Shown here: positions 33,291-41,874 of the stretch, in pieces
Layout of the letters: each line of letters opens with the position of its first letter
How positions within the stretch are numbered: position 1 is the first letter of the stretch
Assembly: GCF_900637955.1 (NCBI RefSeq)
Contig: NZ_LR134476.1
Span: forward strand, 1,054,001 to 1,118,000
Length of the DNA: 64,000 nucleotides
Direction: 5' to 3'
From: Trueperella bialowiezensis
GTDB lineage: Bacteria; Actinomycetota; Actinomycetes; Actinomycetales; Actinomycetaceae
The notes under the pieces: generated by a model
What the model was told of the DNA's origin: nothing
What the model saw: the letters and a program-made list of their open reading frames with translations, nothing else
Database searches by the model: none
Made by a program: the position numbers and the translations under genes

Positions 33291-34141
33291 AGGGAAACCT
33301 CCAACTCGACAGGTTGAGTGTGTTGGTGAGTACGTTGAGGAACGACGACGAGCTCGCCAGAGCGCGGATGGTCGAACACGTCAATGGGATAGCCGTACAC
33401 GTCTGACAGAATCTCGGAGGTGAGAACCTCCCGAGGTGAGCCCACCGTGGCCAGCCTGCCATCGCGCAAGATCATCACCCGGTCCGCATAGGCTGCTGCC
33501 ACTGACAGGTCGTGGACGACGATGACGACTGCGGCGCCGTCGTCGGCTCGCTGACGTACCAGCTGCAGGACGGCCTCTTGGTGGCGGATATCCATCGCGG
33601 CGGTCGGCTCGTCAAGAAGCATGATCGGCGTTTCTTGGGCGAGCGTGCGAGCAAACGTCACCCGGGCTTTTTCTCCGCCAGACAGGGTGGGATAGGTGCG
33701 TTGCGCTAGGTGCGTGGTTTCCGTGTCCGCCATGACGGAGTAGATAACGACGTCGTCGCGCACCTCCTCTTCCGTGCGCGCCCAGGCTGCGCGGCCCATC
33801 CGCACAACCTCGCTCGCCGTGAACGCAAACGACAACTGGTTTTCTTGCACTTGCACGGCGCGAATCTTTGCCAACTCCTGGACCGACAGCCCGGACTGGA
33901 CCTCACCGCGGATGTGCACCTCGCCGTCGCTGAGCGCGTAGTCGCCGGTCAGGGCGCTGAGCAGAGTGGATTTGCCGGCGCCGTTCGGGCCGACGAGCGC
34001 GAGGATCTGGCCCGAGTAGGCCTCTAGATCAATACCTTCGATGATTGTTTTGCCGCCGAGCTCGACCTTGAGGTTGCGGCCGCTCATCGCGGGGCCACCC
34101 AACGCGGGGCCACCCAGCGAAGGCGTGGGACGCGAATCCAT
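33287..34141 (-). CDS. hmuV: Haem ABC transporter ATP-binding protein HmuV
   Basis: A 284-residue cytoplasmic ATPase of the FecE/HmuV type that powers haem import through HmuU. Walker A GPNGAGKST, Q-loop VQVQENQ, signature LSGGEKAR, Walker B IMLLDEPTAA and switch VVHDLSVAA are all intact. ATG 34141 shares its A with the hmuU stop (TAATG), a one-base overlap, so the two are coupled. A longer reading from 34276 would lie inside hmuU and is rejected; another possible start is the later ATG at SGRNLKVELG. The gene is followed without a gap by the membrane-anchored unknown. Confidence 0.93.
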   Translation of the reverse strand: MDSRPTPSLGGPALGGPAMSGRNLKVELGGKTIIEGIDLEAYSGQILALVGPNGAGKSTLLSALTGDYALSDGEVHIRGEVQSGLSVQELAKIRAVQVQENQLSFAFTASEVVRMGRAAWARTEEEVRDDVVIYSVMADTETTHLAQRTYPTLSGGEKARVTFARTLAQETPIMLLDEPTAAMDIRHQEAVLQLVRQRADDGAAVVIVVHDLSVAAAYADRVMILRDGRLATVGSPREVLTSEILSDVYGYPIDVFDHPRSGELVVVPQRTHQHTQPVELEVSL

Positions 34142-35286
34142 TAGCTCCACCCCCCTGCGCCGCGGCGGGTGCGCCTGATGAGGTAGAAGAAGAACGGGCC
34201 ACCCACGAGTGCGGTGAGGATCCCGATCGGCATGTCTGCGTAAGGGATGAGCGTGCGCGCCGCCGTGTCCGCACACAACAGCAGCACAGCGCCGCCAAGG
34301 ATCGACGCCGGCAACACCACTTTGTGCCCCGGGCCGACGATCATCCGCACAATATGCGGCACGACGAGGCCCACGAAGGCGATGATCCCCGAAAAGGCCA
34401 CCGCGGCCGAGGTGATGACGGCAACCAGCACGATGACTTCGCGGCGCAACCGTTCGACGTCGACACCCAAATGCCGGGCCTGCCGTTCGCCGAGCGCAAG
34501 AAGATCAAGTTTGCGCATGTAAAACAGCGACGCGGCGATGCCCACGATCATGACCGGGGCGGCCACGTAGACCTCTGGCCAGCGCGTGCCGTTGAGTGAA
34601 CCCATCTGCCAGAACACGATTTCTTCGCGGGCGTTCGTGTCACCAAGGAAGGTCATGAGTGCGGTGACGGCGCCGGCTACGGCGTTGACGGCGACGCCCG
34701 TCAAAATAAGGGTGACCACTTCGGTGCGCCCGTTCTTGCGTGCCGTGAGATAGACGGTGAGCGTGGCGATGAGGCCGCCGATGAACGCGCCGACCACGAG
34801 CGTCCACGAACCAAACACGTCAAGACCGAGTGCGATGACCATCGCAGCCATCGCCGCCGCACCGGACGACACGCCTACGATTCCCGGTTCAGCCAGCGGG
34901 TTTCCGAACACGCCCTGCATGAGCACGCCGCCGGTGGCCAGCCCTGCACCTACGAGCACGGCGAGCGCGATGCGCGGGAAGCGCACATCCCACAACGCCG
35001 CCTCATAGTACTGGTGCTCTGCGGTAACACCTGTTTCTATGCCGATTTTCCGGAGGATCGAGGCGACCACTTCGGCCGGGGTGATCGACATCTGCCCCAC
35101 CCCCGCGGCAACAAGGATCATGACGACCAGCGCAATTGCGAGCACGATAAACAGCCAACGGCTGCGGCCTGTCGACTGCCGTTTGAGTACGGCCTGCGCG
35201 GCGTTGTTGGTGAGTAACTGCGCGTTCGCCTCTTTGCCGGACGTGCGCTCCGGCGCGAAAACAAGCGGCTTGGCAGCGATACTCAT
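34141..35286 (-). CDS. hmuU: Haem ABC transporter permease HmuU
   Basis: A 381-residue permease of the FecCD/BtuC family with about ten membrane helices, which forms the channel for haem. Landmarks are RFPRIALAVLVGAGLATGGVLMQGVFGNPLAEPGIVGVSSGAA and the cytoplasmic coupling segment PHIVRMIVGPGHK. The first ~45 residues are hydrophilic and longer than in typical FecCD proteins. ATG 35286 follows the hmuT stop by six bases. The order T-U-V is that of Corynebacterium hmu loci, and the operator upstream of hmuT controls all three. Confidence 0.93.
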   Translation of the reverse strand: MSIAAKPLVFAPERTSGKEANAQLLTNNAAQAVLKRQSTGRSRWLFIVLAIALVVMILVAAGVGQMSITPAEVVASILRKIGIETGVTAEHQYYEAALWDVRFPRIALAVLVGAGLATGGVLMQGVFGNPLAEPGIVGVSSGAAAMAAMVIALGLDVFGSWTLVVGAFIGGLIATLTVYLTARKNGRTEVVTLILTGVAVNAVAGAVTALMTFLGDTNAREEIVFWQMGSLNGTRWPEVYVAAPVMIVGIAASLFYMRKLDLLALGERQARHLGVDVERLRREVIVLVAVITSAAVAFSGIIAFVGLVVPHIVRMIVGPGHKVVLPASILGGAVLLLCADTAARTLIPYADMPIGILTALVGGPFFFYLIRRTRRGAGGWS

Positions 35287-35292
35287 AGGCGA

Positions 35293-36462
35293 CTATTCAC
35301 CCCCGCAGTCGATTCGCACGCCGCATAGTGGCGACGGCGGCACCTTCGTCTCAGGTGCATAGACGGCGATCGCGAGCGCTTCCAGCACGCCCGGGGTGTT
35401 TGGCCCGAAGCTCATCACTTCGTAGTCGGACATGTCGACGATGCGTTTCTTCTGGCCGGCCGGCGTGTGTTTGAGAGCGGGCACGGCTTCAAGTAGGCCG
35501 TCAACGCCTCCTACCGAGTCCAAGCCGAGTGTCATCATGAGCACCAGATCAGGTTGAGCTTCGACGATTGCCTCGTCCGTCATCGGTTGCATGCCCTCCC
35601 AGCCAATATCGCTGGCCACATCGATGCCTCCGATCCCTTCAATGAGGGAGTCCGTGCCCGATCCAGGGCCGAAAATGTAGTACACCCCGGCCTGTCCGCG
35701 CACGTACAAAAACATCATGCGCAGCCGCTCCGAATCGTCTTTCGGCACGTACTGGTCGATTTCTTCGAGAACCTCGGTGGTTTCAGACTGGATGCGTTCG
35801 ACTAGCTTGCGGCCTTCGTCTGGCACGCCGAGCGCCTCGGCCACCTGCATGGTGAATTCTTCTGTGGAGTCAATATCGCGCTTGGAATCGACGGCGATCA
35901 CTGGGATTCCGGCGTCGCGCATTTGGAGCATGACGTCCCACGGGCCGAGCGAGGTGTCGGTAATGATCACGGTGGGCGCTAGTTCGAGGATGGCTTCAGC
36001 GTTGAGGTTGTGGCCGTTTTGCGTGACCACCGGCTTGTCTTCAATACCCGGGAATCCCGACGACGTATCCCGGCCCACCACGTTGTCGCCCAAGCCTAGT
36101 TCGTAGACCGTGCGGGAGGCCGTGCCGTACAAATCAATGGCAAGGATGCGCGACACGTCCGTGACCGTGGTGACCGTGCCCTGAGCGTCGGTGACCGTGA
36201 CAGGGAGTTGCGGCTTCGGGTTATCCGCCACGGGGCGAACCACGTTGTTTGTCATCACCGCGGTCGATGGGCCGACGTACTCTTTCGGATTTTCAGCGAA
36301 CGTGGCATCGGAAAGCTTGACCGGGTCTGTATCCCCCTGCTGCTGGGTGCCCGTTCCACTGCCGCACGCGGCCAGGACAACCATCAAAGCAAGAACGAGG
36401 CCGATGAGCCTAGCCTTTCGTGGCGTGGCTTTTCTTGTAGTGGTCATCTGCTTTGACGTCAC
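35293..36462 (-). CDS. hmuT: Haem-binding lipoprotein HmuT
   Basis: A 389-residue cluster A-III binding lipoprotein that receives haem from HtaA proteins and delivers it to HmuUV. The lipobox is LAAC with the acylated C33. Candidate axial ligands match C. glutamicum HmuT by pattern: a histidine (H151 in TQNGHNLNAEA) and a tyrosine two residues before an arginine (Y253-V-R255 in FLYVRG), followed by GVYYIFGPGSGTDSL. The C-terminus has two cysteines (PLCGVRIDCGGE), unusual for the family. GTG 36462 has AAGGAG eleven bases upstream; ATG 36447, five codons in, is an alternative. It is the first gene behind the DtxR box. Confidence 0.93.
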   Translation of the reverse strand: MTSKQMTTTRKATPRKARLIGLVLALMVVLAACGSGTGTQQQGDTDPVKLSDATFAENPKEYVGPSTAVMTNNVVRPVADNPKPQLPVTVTDAQGTVTTVTDVSRILAIDLYGTASRTVYELGLGDNVVGRDTSSGFPGIEDKPVVTQNGHNLNAEAILELAPTVIITDTSLGPWDVMLQMRDAGIPVIAVDSKRDIDSTEEFTMQVAEALGVPDEGRKLVERIQSETTEVLEEIDQYVPKDDSERLRMMFLYVRGQAGVYYIFGPGSGTDSLIEGIGGIDVASDIGWEGMQPMTDEAIVEAQPDLVLMMTLGLDSVGGVDGLLEAVPALKHTPAGQKKRIVDMSDYEVMSFGPNTPGVLEALAIAVYAPETKVPPSPLCGVRIDCGGE

Positions 36463-36510
36463 TGCCTACGTGCTCCTTTACCAGCCTGGTTCTCCAGAAC
36501 GGTTCAAGTT

Positions 36511-36529
36511 TTAGGTTACCCTAACCTAA
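36511..36529 (-). promoter_or_regulatory. DtxR/IdeR iron box of the haem-uptake operon
   Basis: TTAGGTTACCCTAACCTAA matches 18 of 19 bases of the DtxR/IdeR consensus (TTAGGTTAGCCTAACCTAA) and is nearly a perfect palindrome. It lies about 50 bases before the hmuT start, so iron-loaded repressor would silence the operon when iron is plentiful. Confidence 0.92.
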
Positions 36530-36585
36530 TTTAGCAAGGCCGCCGTCGCGTATTTAATCTTTGTGAACGGGATCACATAATAAGA

Positions 36586-36615
36586 GTGGGGCCCTACCGA
36601 ATGGTAGGGCCCCAC
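36586..36615 (-). terminator. Rho-independent terminator after rplI
   Basis: A perfect 13-bp stem (GTGGGGCCCTACC and its complement) with a four-base loop, 15 bases past the rplI stop. On the minus strand it is followed by a T-rich stretch (TCTTATTATG). Confidence 0.9.
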
Positions 36616-36630
36616 AAACAGCTGCTTAAG

Positions 36631-37080
36631 TTACTCGGCAGCAACAACCTCGATCTTGATCGCGGCGTTGATCTCGTCAGCAAGCTTGATCGAACCAACA
36701 TATTCGCCCACGGACTTGAGCGAACCGGTCAGGTTCACCTGACGGCGGTCGATCTTCTTACCGGTGATCTCCGATGCGGCTTCGGCAACATCGGCCGTGG
36801 TCACCGCACCGAACAGACGGCCGTTCGAGCCGGCAGTCTTCGCAATCGTGATCGGGCCGGCTTCGAGAGCCTCGCGCGATTCGCGTGCCGATTCGATATC
36901 TTCGGTGACGCGACGGCGTCGTGCCTCGTTCATCTGGTCGATCTGACGCTGAGCGCCCTTCGTCCACTTCGTGGCATATCCGCGCGGGATCAGGTAGTTA
37001 CGGCCGTAGCCGTCCTTAACCTCGACCACATCGCCGGGCTTGCCGAGCTTTTCAACTTCGTGAGTAAGGATGATCTTCAT
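36631..37080 (-). CDS. rplI: 50S ribosomal protein L9
   Basis: A 149-residue protein with the L9 N-terminal signature (MKIILTHEVEKLGKPGDVVEVKDGYGRNYLIPRG), the long connecting helix and the C-terminal RNA-binding domain. It binds 23S rRNA near the base of the L1 stalk. It is the last gene of rpsF-ssb-rpsR-rplI, 17 bases after rpsR, and is followed by a strong terminator. Confidence 0.97.
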   Translation of the reverse strand: MKIILTHEVEKLGKPGDVVEVKDGYGRNYLIPRGYATKWTKGAQRQIDQMNEARRRRVTEDIESARESREALEAGPITIAKTAGSNGRLFGAVTTADVAEAASEITGKKIDRRQVNLTGSLKSVGEYVGSIKLADEINAAIKIEVVAAE

Positions 37081-37097
37081 AAAACTTATCCCCTTCC

Positions 37098-37337
37098 TCA
37101 GCGGTTCGAGCTGGAGAACGGCAGGAGAGCCATTTCGCGGGCGTTCTTCACTGCGCGCGCGATCTGACGCTGTTCCTGCGTGCTGACTCCGGTCACGCGG
37201 CGAGCACGAATCTTGCCGCGGTCGGAGATGAACTTACGCAAAGTTGCGGTGTCCTTGTAGTCGATCTTGCCGACCTTGGCGGTCTTGAGCGGGTTCGACT
37301 TCTTCTTGGGCTTACGCAAAACTGGCTTTGCAACCAT
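37098..37337 (-). CDS. rpsR: 30S ribosomal protein S18, cysteine-free form
   Basis: A 79-residue S18 with the family core [20 protein letters not shown] and RRVTG...[19 protein letters not shown]. It pairs with S6 on 16S rRNA. There is no cysteine at all, so this is the zinc-independent (C-minus) form. In mycobacteria and streptomycetes the C-minus form is the zinc-starvation paralogue, while here it sits in the main rpsF-ssb-rpsR-rplI operon. ATG 37337 follows AGAGGA; the upstream TTG at 37364 would add nine residues and is less likely. Confidence 0.95.
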   Translation of the reverse strand: MVAKPVLRKPKKKSNPLKTAKVGKIDYKDTATLRKFISDRGKIRARRVTGVSTQEQRQIARAVKNAREMALLPFSSSNR

Positions 37338-37370
37338 GATTGAATCCTCTTTTTCTGTGAACAAAAACTT

Positions 37371-37904
37371 TTAGAACGGCGGATCGTCGTCAAACGCCGA
37401 ACCACCTGCGCCCTGCTGGGCCCACGGATCATTCGCCGATCCGCCCTGGGGCGCGTTATATGAAGCTTGACCTCGCTGCCCATAGCCTTGCTGGCCGTAG
37501 CCCTGCTGGTCACGGTTGAATCCGCCGCCTGCGCCGCGGCCGGAGGTCTTGGTGACCTGTGCCGTTGCGTAACGCAGTGAGGGGCCAACCTCGTCTACCT
37601 GCATTTCCACAGACGTGCCCTGCGAGCCGTCCTGGCGCTGGTAGTTACGGACCTGGAGCCTGCCCTGAACAACCACGCGCATCCCCTTGGTCAGGGATTC
37701 GGTGACGTTCTCAGCGTAATCACGCCACACGGAACAGCGGATGAACATGGCTTCGCCATCTTCCCATTCGCCCGTGTTGCGGTTATAGGTACGCGGGGTC
37801 GACGCGACCGTGAAGGATGCGACTGGCGTACCCGAGCCAACGTACTTGAGTTCGGGATCTGCAGTGAGATTTCCGACGACGGTAATAATTGGTTCGCCTG
37901 CCAT
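37371..37904 (-). CDS. ssb: Single-stranded DNA-binding protein
   Basis: A 177-residue SSB: OB fold at 1-115 ([16 protein letters not shown] ... [22 protein letters not shown] ... [12 protein letters not shown]), a Gly/Gln-rich flexible linker and the acidic tip DDDPPF that binds partner proteins. It protects single-stranded DNA in replication and repair. ATG 37904 follows AGAAGGAGAG. It lies between rpsF and rpsR, the standard bacterial order. Confidence 0.97.
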   Translation of the reverse strand: MAGEPIITVVGNLTADPELKYVGSGTPVASFTVASTPRTYNRNTGEWEDGEAMFIRCSVWRDYAENVTESLTKGMRVVVQGRLQVRNYQRQDGSQGTSVEMQVDEVGPSLRYATAQVTKTSGRGAGGGFNRDQQGYGQQGYGQRGQASYNAPQGGSANDPWAQQGAGGSAFDDDPPF

Positions 37905-37918
37905 GTCAGCTCTCCTTC

Positions 37919-38221
37919 TTATTCGGCTGCAGGTTCGGGCTCGTAACGCAGTAGCTTGGTGCGCATAACGTTTTCGTTAAGGCCGAGCTGGCGGTCGAGT
38001 TCCTGTGCGGTGGCTGGCGTGGCCGTCATGAAGACGACGACGTAAATGCCTTCGGTCTTCTTCTTGATTTCGTAGGCAAGGCGACGCTTGCCCATGATGT
38101 CCACGTTGTCGAGGGTTCCGCCTTCGGCTGGCACGACTTTCAGCATGTCGTCCAGTTTGGGCTGGAGGTTGCGCTCGTCAACTTCCGGATCGAGGATGAT
38201 CATCATCTCGTATTGACGCAT
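37919..38221 (-). CDS. rpsF: 30S ribosomal protein S6
   Basis: A 100-residue S6 with the typical opening [16 protein letters not shown] and core [24 protein letters not shown], ending in a short acidic tail (EPEPAAE). It binds 16S rRNA together with S18 and is the first gene of the operon. AAAGGAGG stands before its ATG. The leader contains a short hairpin (38251-38269). Confidence 0.97.
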   Translation of the reverse strand: MRQYEMMIILDPEVDERNLQPKLDDMLKVVPAEGGTLDNVDIMGKRRLAYEIKKKTEGIYVVVFMTATPATAQELDRQLGLNENVMRTKLLRYEPEPAAE

Positions 38222-38250
38222 GTATGTACCCGCCTCCTTTGGTCTTCGCG

Positions 38251-38269
38251 GTCACGGGATTTCCGTGAC
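38251..38269 (-). promoter_or_regulatory. Hairpin in the rpsF leader or promoter region
   Basis: Seven-base-pair stem GTCACGG/CCGTGAC with a five-base loop, 30 bases before the rpsF ATG and 120 bases after the PBP stop. It could be an S6:S18 autoregulatory leader element, a terminator of the upstream gene or a protein-binding palindrome. The same 19-bp sequence with one change is found at 3281-3299. Confidence 0.35.
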
Positions 38270-38389
38270 AGGAGGGTCATGCTCTACCACCCCCGCAATC
38301 TCGTGTGGAGATTCGCACTGGTTTGGTAGATAGCACCTAAGCTTATCCCACTTTTTGCCGTGCTTTCGTGCGGGATTGGCCACACCGCA

Positions 38390-40540
38390 CTAGCCGGCTC
38401 CGTCGGCCTCAGGTTCGGGTTCATTGGGTGGTGGTTGCTGGTCATCCGCCGGCGGTGGGGGTGCCGGTGCCGGTGCAGGCGCTGGTGTTGGCTGAGGCGC
38501 GGGAGCTGGCTCTGGTTCCGGTTCAGGTGCCGGTTCGGACGGTGTGGGCGACGGCGTCGGGCTCGGACTCTCTGACGGACTCGGGCTTTGAGTCGGCACC
38601 GGGGCAGGTGCGGGAGCCCGCTCGGCAAGCAGCTTGCTCACGTCGGCGAACTCGATCACGTCCATATCCTCGGTCGCGGCCACCATGTAGTCGTGCCATA
38701 CCTGGGCGGGGAAATTACCGCCGGCCACCTGGTAGACGCCACCGAAGGGTTCAACGATGGCCTCCGAACCGTCGTCGGCAATCGCATACATGTTGACCAC
38801 CGTGACCATCTGCGGCACGTAAGCCGCAAACCATGCGGACATGGGACCCGACGACGTGCCCGTCTTACCCGCAGCCGGGCGGTCCGGCAGGGCGTGCTCG
38901 GCCGCCGTGCCACCTGACTTGAGTGTGCCTTGCAGGACGTCGGTCGCCAACTGCGCGGTCTCGGCGCTGATCGCGCGCTTGGCCGTGGTGTCGCCGGTGT
39001 AGATTCGGTTGCCGTCCCGGTCACGCACCTCGCGCACAATATGCGGGGTGACCCGTTCGCCGTCGTTCGCAAGTGTGCCAAACGCCGTCGCCATCTCCAC
39101 CCCATTCGGGGACGCCGAACCCAAAACGTTGCCGACGCCGTCGTCCAAACCTGGCGTATCCTCACTCAGGCCGAGCTTGATCGCCATCTCCTTCGTATTA
39201 TGTGGGCCGATCTCTTCGTTGAGCTTGATGAAGCTCGTGTTGAGCGACCTGGCGGTCATGTCGCGGACCGTCACGTTGGGGTAGCTTCGCTCGTCAACGT
39301 TGTTGAACACGATTTGGCTGCCACCCGGGTTACCCACCGTGTATTGGGCGGGGGCGTCGTAGCGTTTATCTGGGGAAATACCCTGATCGAGGGCTTCCAC
39401 CACGCCGAACATTTTGAACGTGGACCCACCCTGCGCGCGGTCTTGCGTGGCCGAGTTGCGCTGGCGTTCCAGATAGTCGGCGCCGCCATACATGGCGTAG
39501 ATTTCCCCGTTGCGCGGATCGACGGAAAGCAGGCCAACATGGTTATTATCCGGCCTATCCTCGGGAAGTCCGGCGACGGCGTCGACGGCGGCTTGCTGCT
39601 TCTCTTCATCAATCGTGGTGACGATTTGGAACCCGGCCGTGGCCAGTTCTTGTTCGGTGAACCCGTTTGCCAACAGTTCGGAGCGCACCGAATCCAGCAG
39701 ATAGCCGTTCGTGCCCGAAAAACTATTGTTTTGCGTCACGGGTTGGACGTTCGGGAACGACGCCGCATCCGCCTCAGCCTGCGTAATCCATTCCTCGTCA
39801 ACCATGAGTCCGAGAACGCGTTCAAACCGCTCGTTTGCCCGGTCCGGATCAACGGCAGGATCCCACGCGGACGGCGCAGGAATAATCCCGGCCAACATGG
39901 CCGACTGAGAAAGGTCAAGGTTCGCAGCTGGAATCCCGAAATATGCCTGTGCCGCCGCCTCAATACCGTAGGCGCCACGGCCGAAGTAAATCGTGTTCAG
40001 ATAGTTTTCGAGGATCTCTTCCTTCGACTGGGTCTGATCAATCTTGATTGCCAGGATGGCTTCTTTGATTTTGCCGGGGATCGACGTCGTCGTACCCATG
40101 TAATAACGTTCGGCGTACTGCTGGGTGAGCGTAGATCCACCCTGCAGCGGCTTGCCCTGGACGTTGTTCCAAAACGCGCGGGCAATTCCGCGCAGGTCGA
40201 TGCCAGAGTTTTCGTAGAACGAGGCATCCTCCGAGGCGATGACAGCATGCTGCAGGCTCGGCGAAATCTGATCGAGCGGAACCGACGACCTGTTGAGCTC
40301 CGAATACTGGCCGAGTTCGGTGGTGCCGTCTTCGTAATAGACGGTGGTCTTCTGCGCGAGCGCAAACTCGTCGGCTTCCGGAATGTCCGTGGTGACGTAC
40401 AGGCCAACGAGGGCGCCGATACCCATGGCGACGAGCGTAAGGAATGTTCCCAGCACAACCCGCCACGAGGGCAGCCACCGCCGGATCGGACCCATGCCCT
40501 GCCGGGGATAGCCGCGGCCGCGTTTTTTATTCTTCGTCAT
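38390..40540 (-). CDS. Class A penicillin-binding protein (glycosyltransferase/transpeptidase)
   Basis: A 716-residue bifunctional peptidoglycan synthase. A short cytoplasmic basic segment and one membrane helix (about 27-50) precede the GT51 domain with catalytic E104 (ASEDASFYENSGID) and QGGSTLTQQYAERYY. The transpeptidase domain has SxxK (GGSTFKMF, about 373), SLN (ARSLNTS) and GKTGTSSG (about 556), so it should be active and inhibited by beta-lactams. The motif EDxxFxxHxG has Asn in place of His. A ~90-residue Pro/Glu/Ala-rich extracellular tail ends the protein, of the same style as the surface-protein linkers. It overlaps the end of the AI-2E permease gene by 14 bases. Confidence 0.94.
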   Translation of the reverse strand: MTKNKKRGRGYPRQGMGPIRRWLPSWRVVLGTFLTLVAMGIGALVGLYVTTDIPEADEFALAQKTTVYYEDGTTELGQYSELNRSSVPLDQISPSLQHAVIASEDASFYENSGIDLRGIARAFWNNVQGKPLQGGSTLTQQYAERYYMGTTTSIPGKIKEAILAIKIDQTQSKEEILENYLNTIYFGRGAYGIEAAAQAYFGIPAANLDLSQSAMLAGIIPAPSAWDPAVDPDRANERFERVLGLMVDEEWITQAEADAASFPNVQPVTQNNSFSGTNGYLLDSVRSELLANGFTEQELATAGFQIVTTIDEEKQQAAVDAVAGLPEDRPDNNHVGLLSVDPRNGEIYAMYGGADYLERQRNSATQDRAQGGSTFKMFGVVEALDQGISPDKRYDAPAQYTVGNPGGSQIVFNNVDERSYPNVTVRDMTARSLNTSFIKLNEEIGPHNTKEMAIKLGLSEDTPGLDDGVGNVLGSASPNGVEMATAFGTLANDGERVTPHIVREVRDRDGNRIYTGDTTAKRAISAETAQLATDVLQGTLKSGGTAAEHALPDRPAAGKTGTSSGPMSAWFAAYVPQMVTVVNMYAIADDGSEAIVEPFGGVYQVAGGNFPAQVWHDYMVAATEDMDVIEFADVSKLLAERAPAPAPVPTQSPSPSESPSPTPSPTPSEPAPEPEPEPAPAPQPTPAPAPAPAPPPPADDQQPPPNEPEPEADGAG

Positions 40541-41753
40541 GATAACTCACTTCTTTAGCCGCTTTTGTCTTCTTCGCCCGTTGGGCGCGCGATCTGAGAC
40601 TCGACTTGCGCCGGGTCTTCGCGGTCGATTCTTCTGCGGCTGGAAGGCTATAGAGCCCCTGTTCTTCTTTACGTTCGATATGTTCTTCGGAGATGAGGAA
40701 GGCGTCAAGCCAGCGTGCCCGCGGATCAGAATCCACAAGTAGAGCCTTGAAGAACAGCGTCAGCGGCACGGCCAGGATCGACCCGAGAATGCCGACGATG
40801 CTCGTCCACAACGCGAGCGAAATGAACGTGACGGTAGGCGACAGCCCGACGGCGTCGCCAGTAAACTTCGGCTGGATAAACGTTTGGATGACCACGTTAA
40901 TCACCGAATAGAGCACGAGCACCCACACCATCGACTGCCAGCCCTGATCCAGCAGCGCCATCGCCATCGGCGGAATGACGCCGATGACAAAGCCGATGTT
41001 GGGGATGTAGTTGGTGACGAACGCCCAGTACGCCCACGTCCATGCCAGCGGTACGCCCATCACTTGCAGTGCGAAACCGTCGATGACCGCCACGATCAGA
41101 CCGAACACGGTGGAGACTACCCAGTACGAGCGCACGCGGCGTTCGAAATCGGCGAGCGCTTGACCAAGGTTCGAATGCCGCTTGTTTATGAGTGCTCGGC
41201 GGCTTTTCATGATGGTCGTGTCAATCGTAATGAAGAACGCGGCAACCACGATGATCGCAATCAGTCCGCCAATCGACGACATCCGGTCAACCAGATCCCA
41301 CGCGAGGCTAATGATCGAGTTGAAGTTGATCTGGTCGATATATGTGGAAAGATCAACGGTTTCCACGCCGCGTTCTGCAAGCCAGTTGAGGAACTGAGTA
41401 GTGGTGGCTTCGAAATTGCCGGCGTAGTTCATCAGAGTTTGCGGAACGGGCGTGAGCAGCAGCACCGTGACGCCCACGATTCCGAACACGACGACGATGA
41501 GCACGATTATCACCACGAGCGCAGCCAACCACGCCGGGGCGCCCTTGCGGATCATCACCTGACCCACCGGGCGCACCGCCAACACGAGCGTGAGCGCCAG
41601 GAAGATCGGCGTGAACACCGGCGAGATAAAGTGCAGGCCCGCACCGAGCAGGGTCAGCAGGCCGAGCACGAGCAAAATCTGGAAACCCGACGTGGCTGTA
41701 TCCGCCGGGGCTGCCACCTCGGGAGTTGTTTGGGAAGACTCCTGGTTCGTCAT
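40527..41753 (-). CDS. AI-2E family (PerM/YdiK-type) permease
   Basis: A 408-residue membrane protein of the autoinducer-2 exporter-like (UPF0118) family with about eight helices. The family hallmarks are the soluble helical insert after helix 3 and the late motif PNIGFVIGVIPPMAMAL followed by VVIQTFIQPKFTGDAVGLSPTV. Substrates of the family vary (signals, sodium/proton, unknown). The ends are charged: a Thr/Ala/Ser-rich N-terminus and a C-terminal Lys/Arg-rich tail. It is followed by, and overlaps, the PBP gene, so the two are cotranscribed. Confidence 0.88.
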   Translation of the reverse strand: MTNQESSQTTPEVAAPADTATSGFQILLVLGLLTLLGAGLHFISPVFTPIFLALTLVLAVRPVGQVMIRKGAPAWLAALVVIIVLIVVVFGIVGVTVLLLTPVPQTLMNYAGNFEATTTQFLNWLAERGVETVDLSTYIDQINFNSIISLAWDLVDRMSSIGGLIAIIVVAAFFITIDTTIMKSRRALINKRHSNLGQALADFERRVRSYWVVSTVFGLIVAVIDGFALQVMGVPLAWTWAYWAFVTNYIPNIGFVIGVIPPMAMALLDQGWQSMVWVLVLYSVINVVIQTFIQPKFTGDAVGLSPTVTFISLALWTSIVGILGSILAVPLTLFFKALLVDSDPRARWLDAFLISEEHIERKEEQGLYSLPAAEESTAKTRRKSSLRSRAQRAKKTKAAKEVSYHDEE

Positions 41754-41874
41754 GCGCCTATCATCTCACGATAGTACGCGGGCGGAATAGCACCACGGTC
41801 ATACAGCGCGCCTATGGTCGCCAACGGGCGTGTGTAGACGCCGTCGAGCGAGTGGAGCGCCACGGCGTGATGCG

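Noticed and set aside
34142-34276. N-terminal extension of HmuV
   Set aside because: It lies inside hmuU, is His/Arg-rich, and the TAATG overlap gives a better start.
38930-40558. 542-codon antisense frame opposite the penicillin-binding protein gene
   Set aside because: No motif or start site; the PBP on the other strand has all catalytic motifs.
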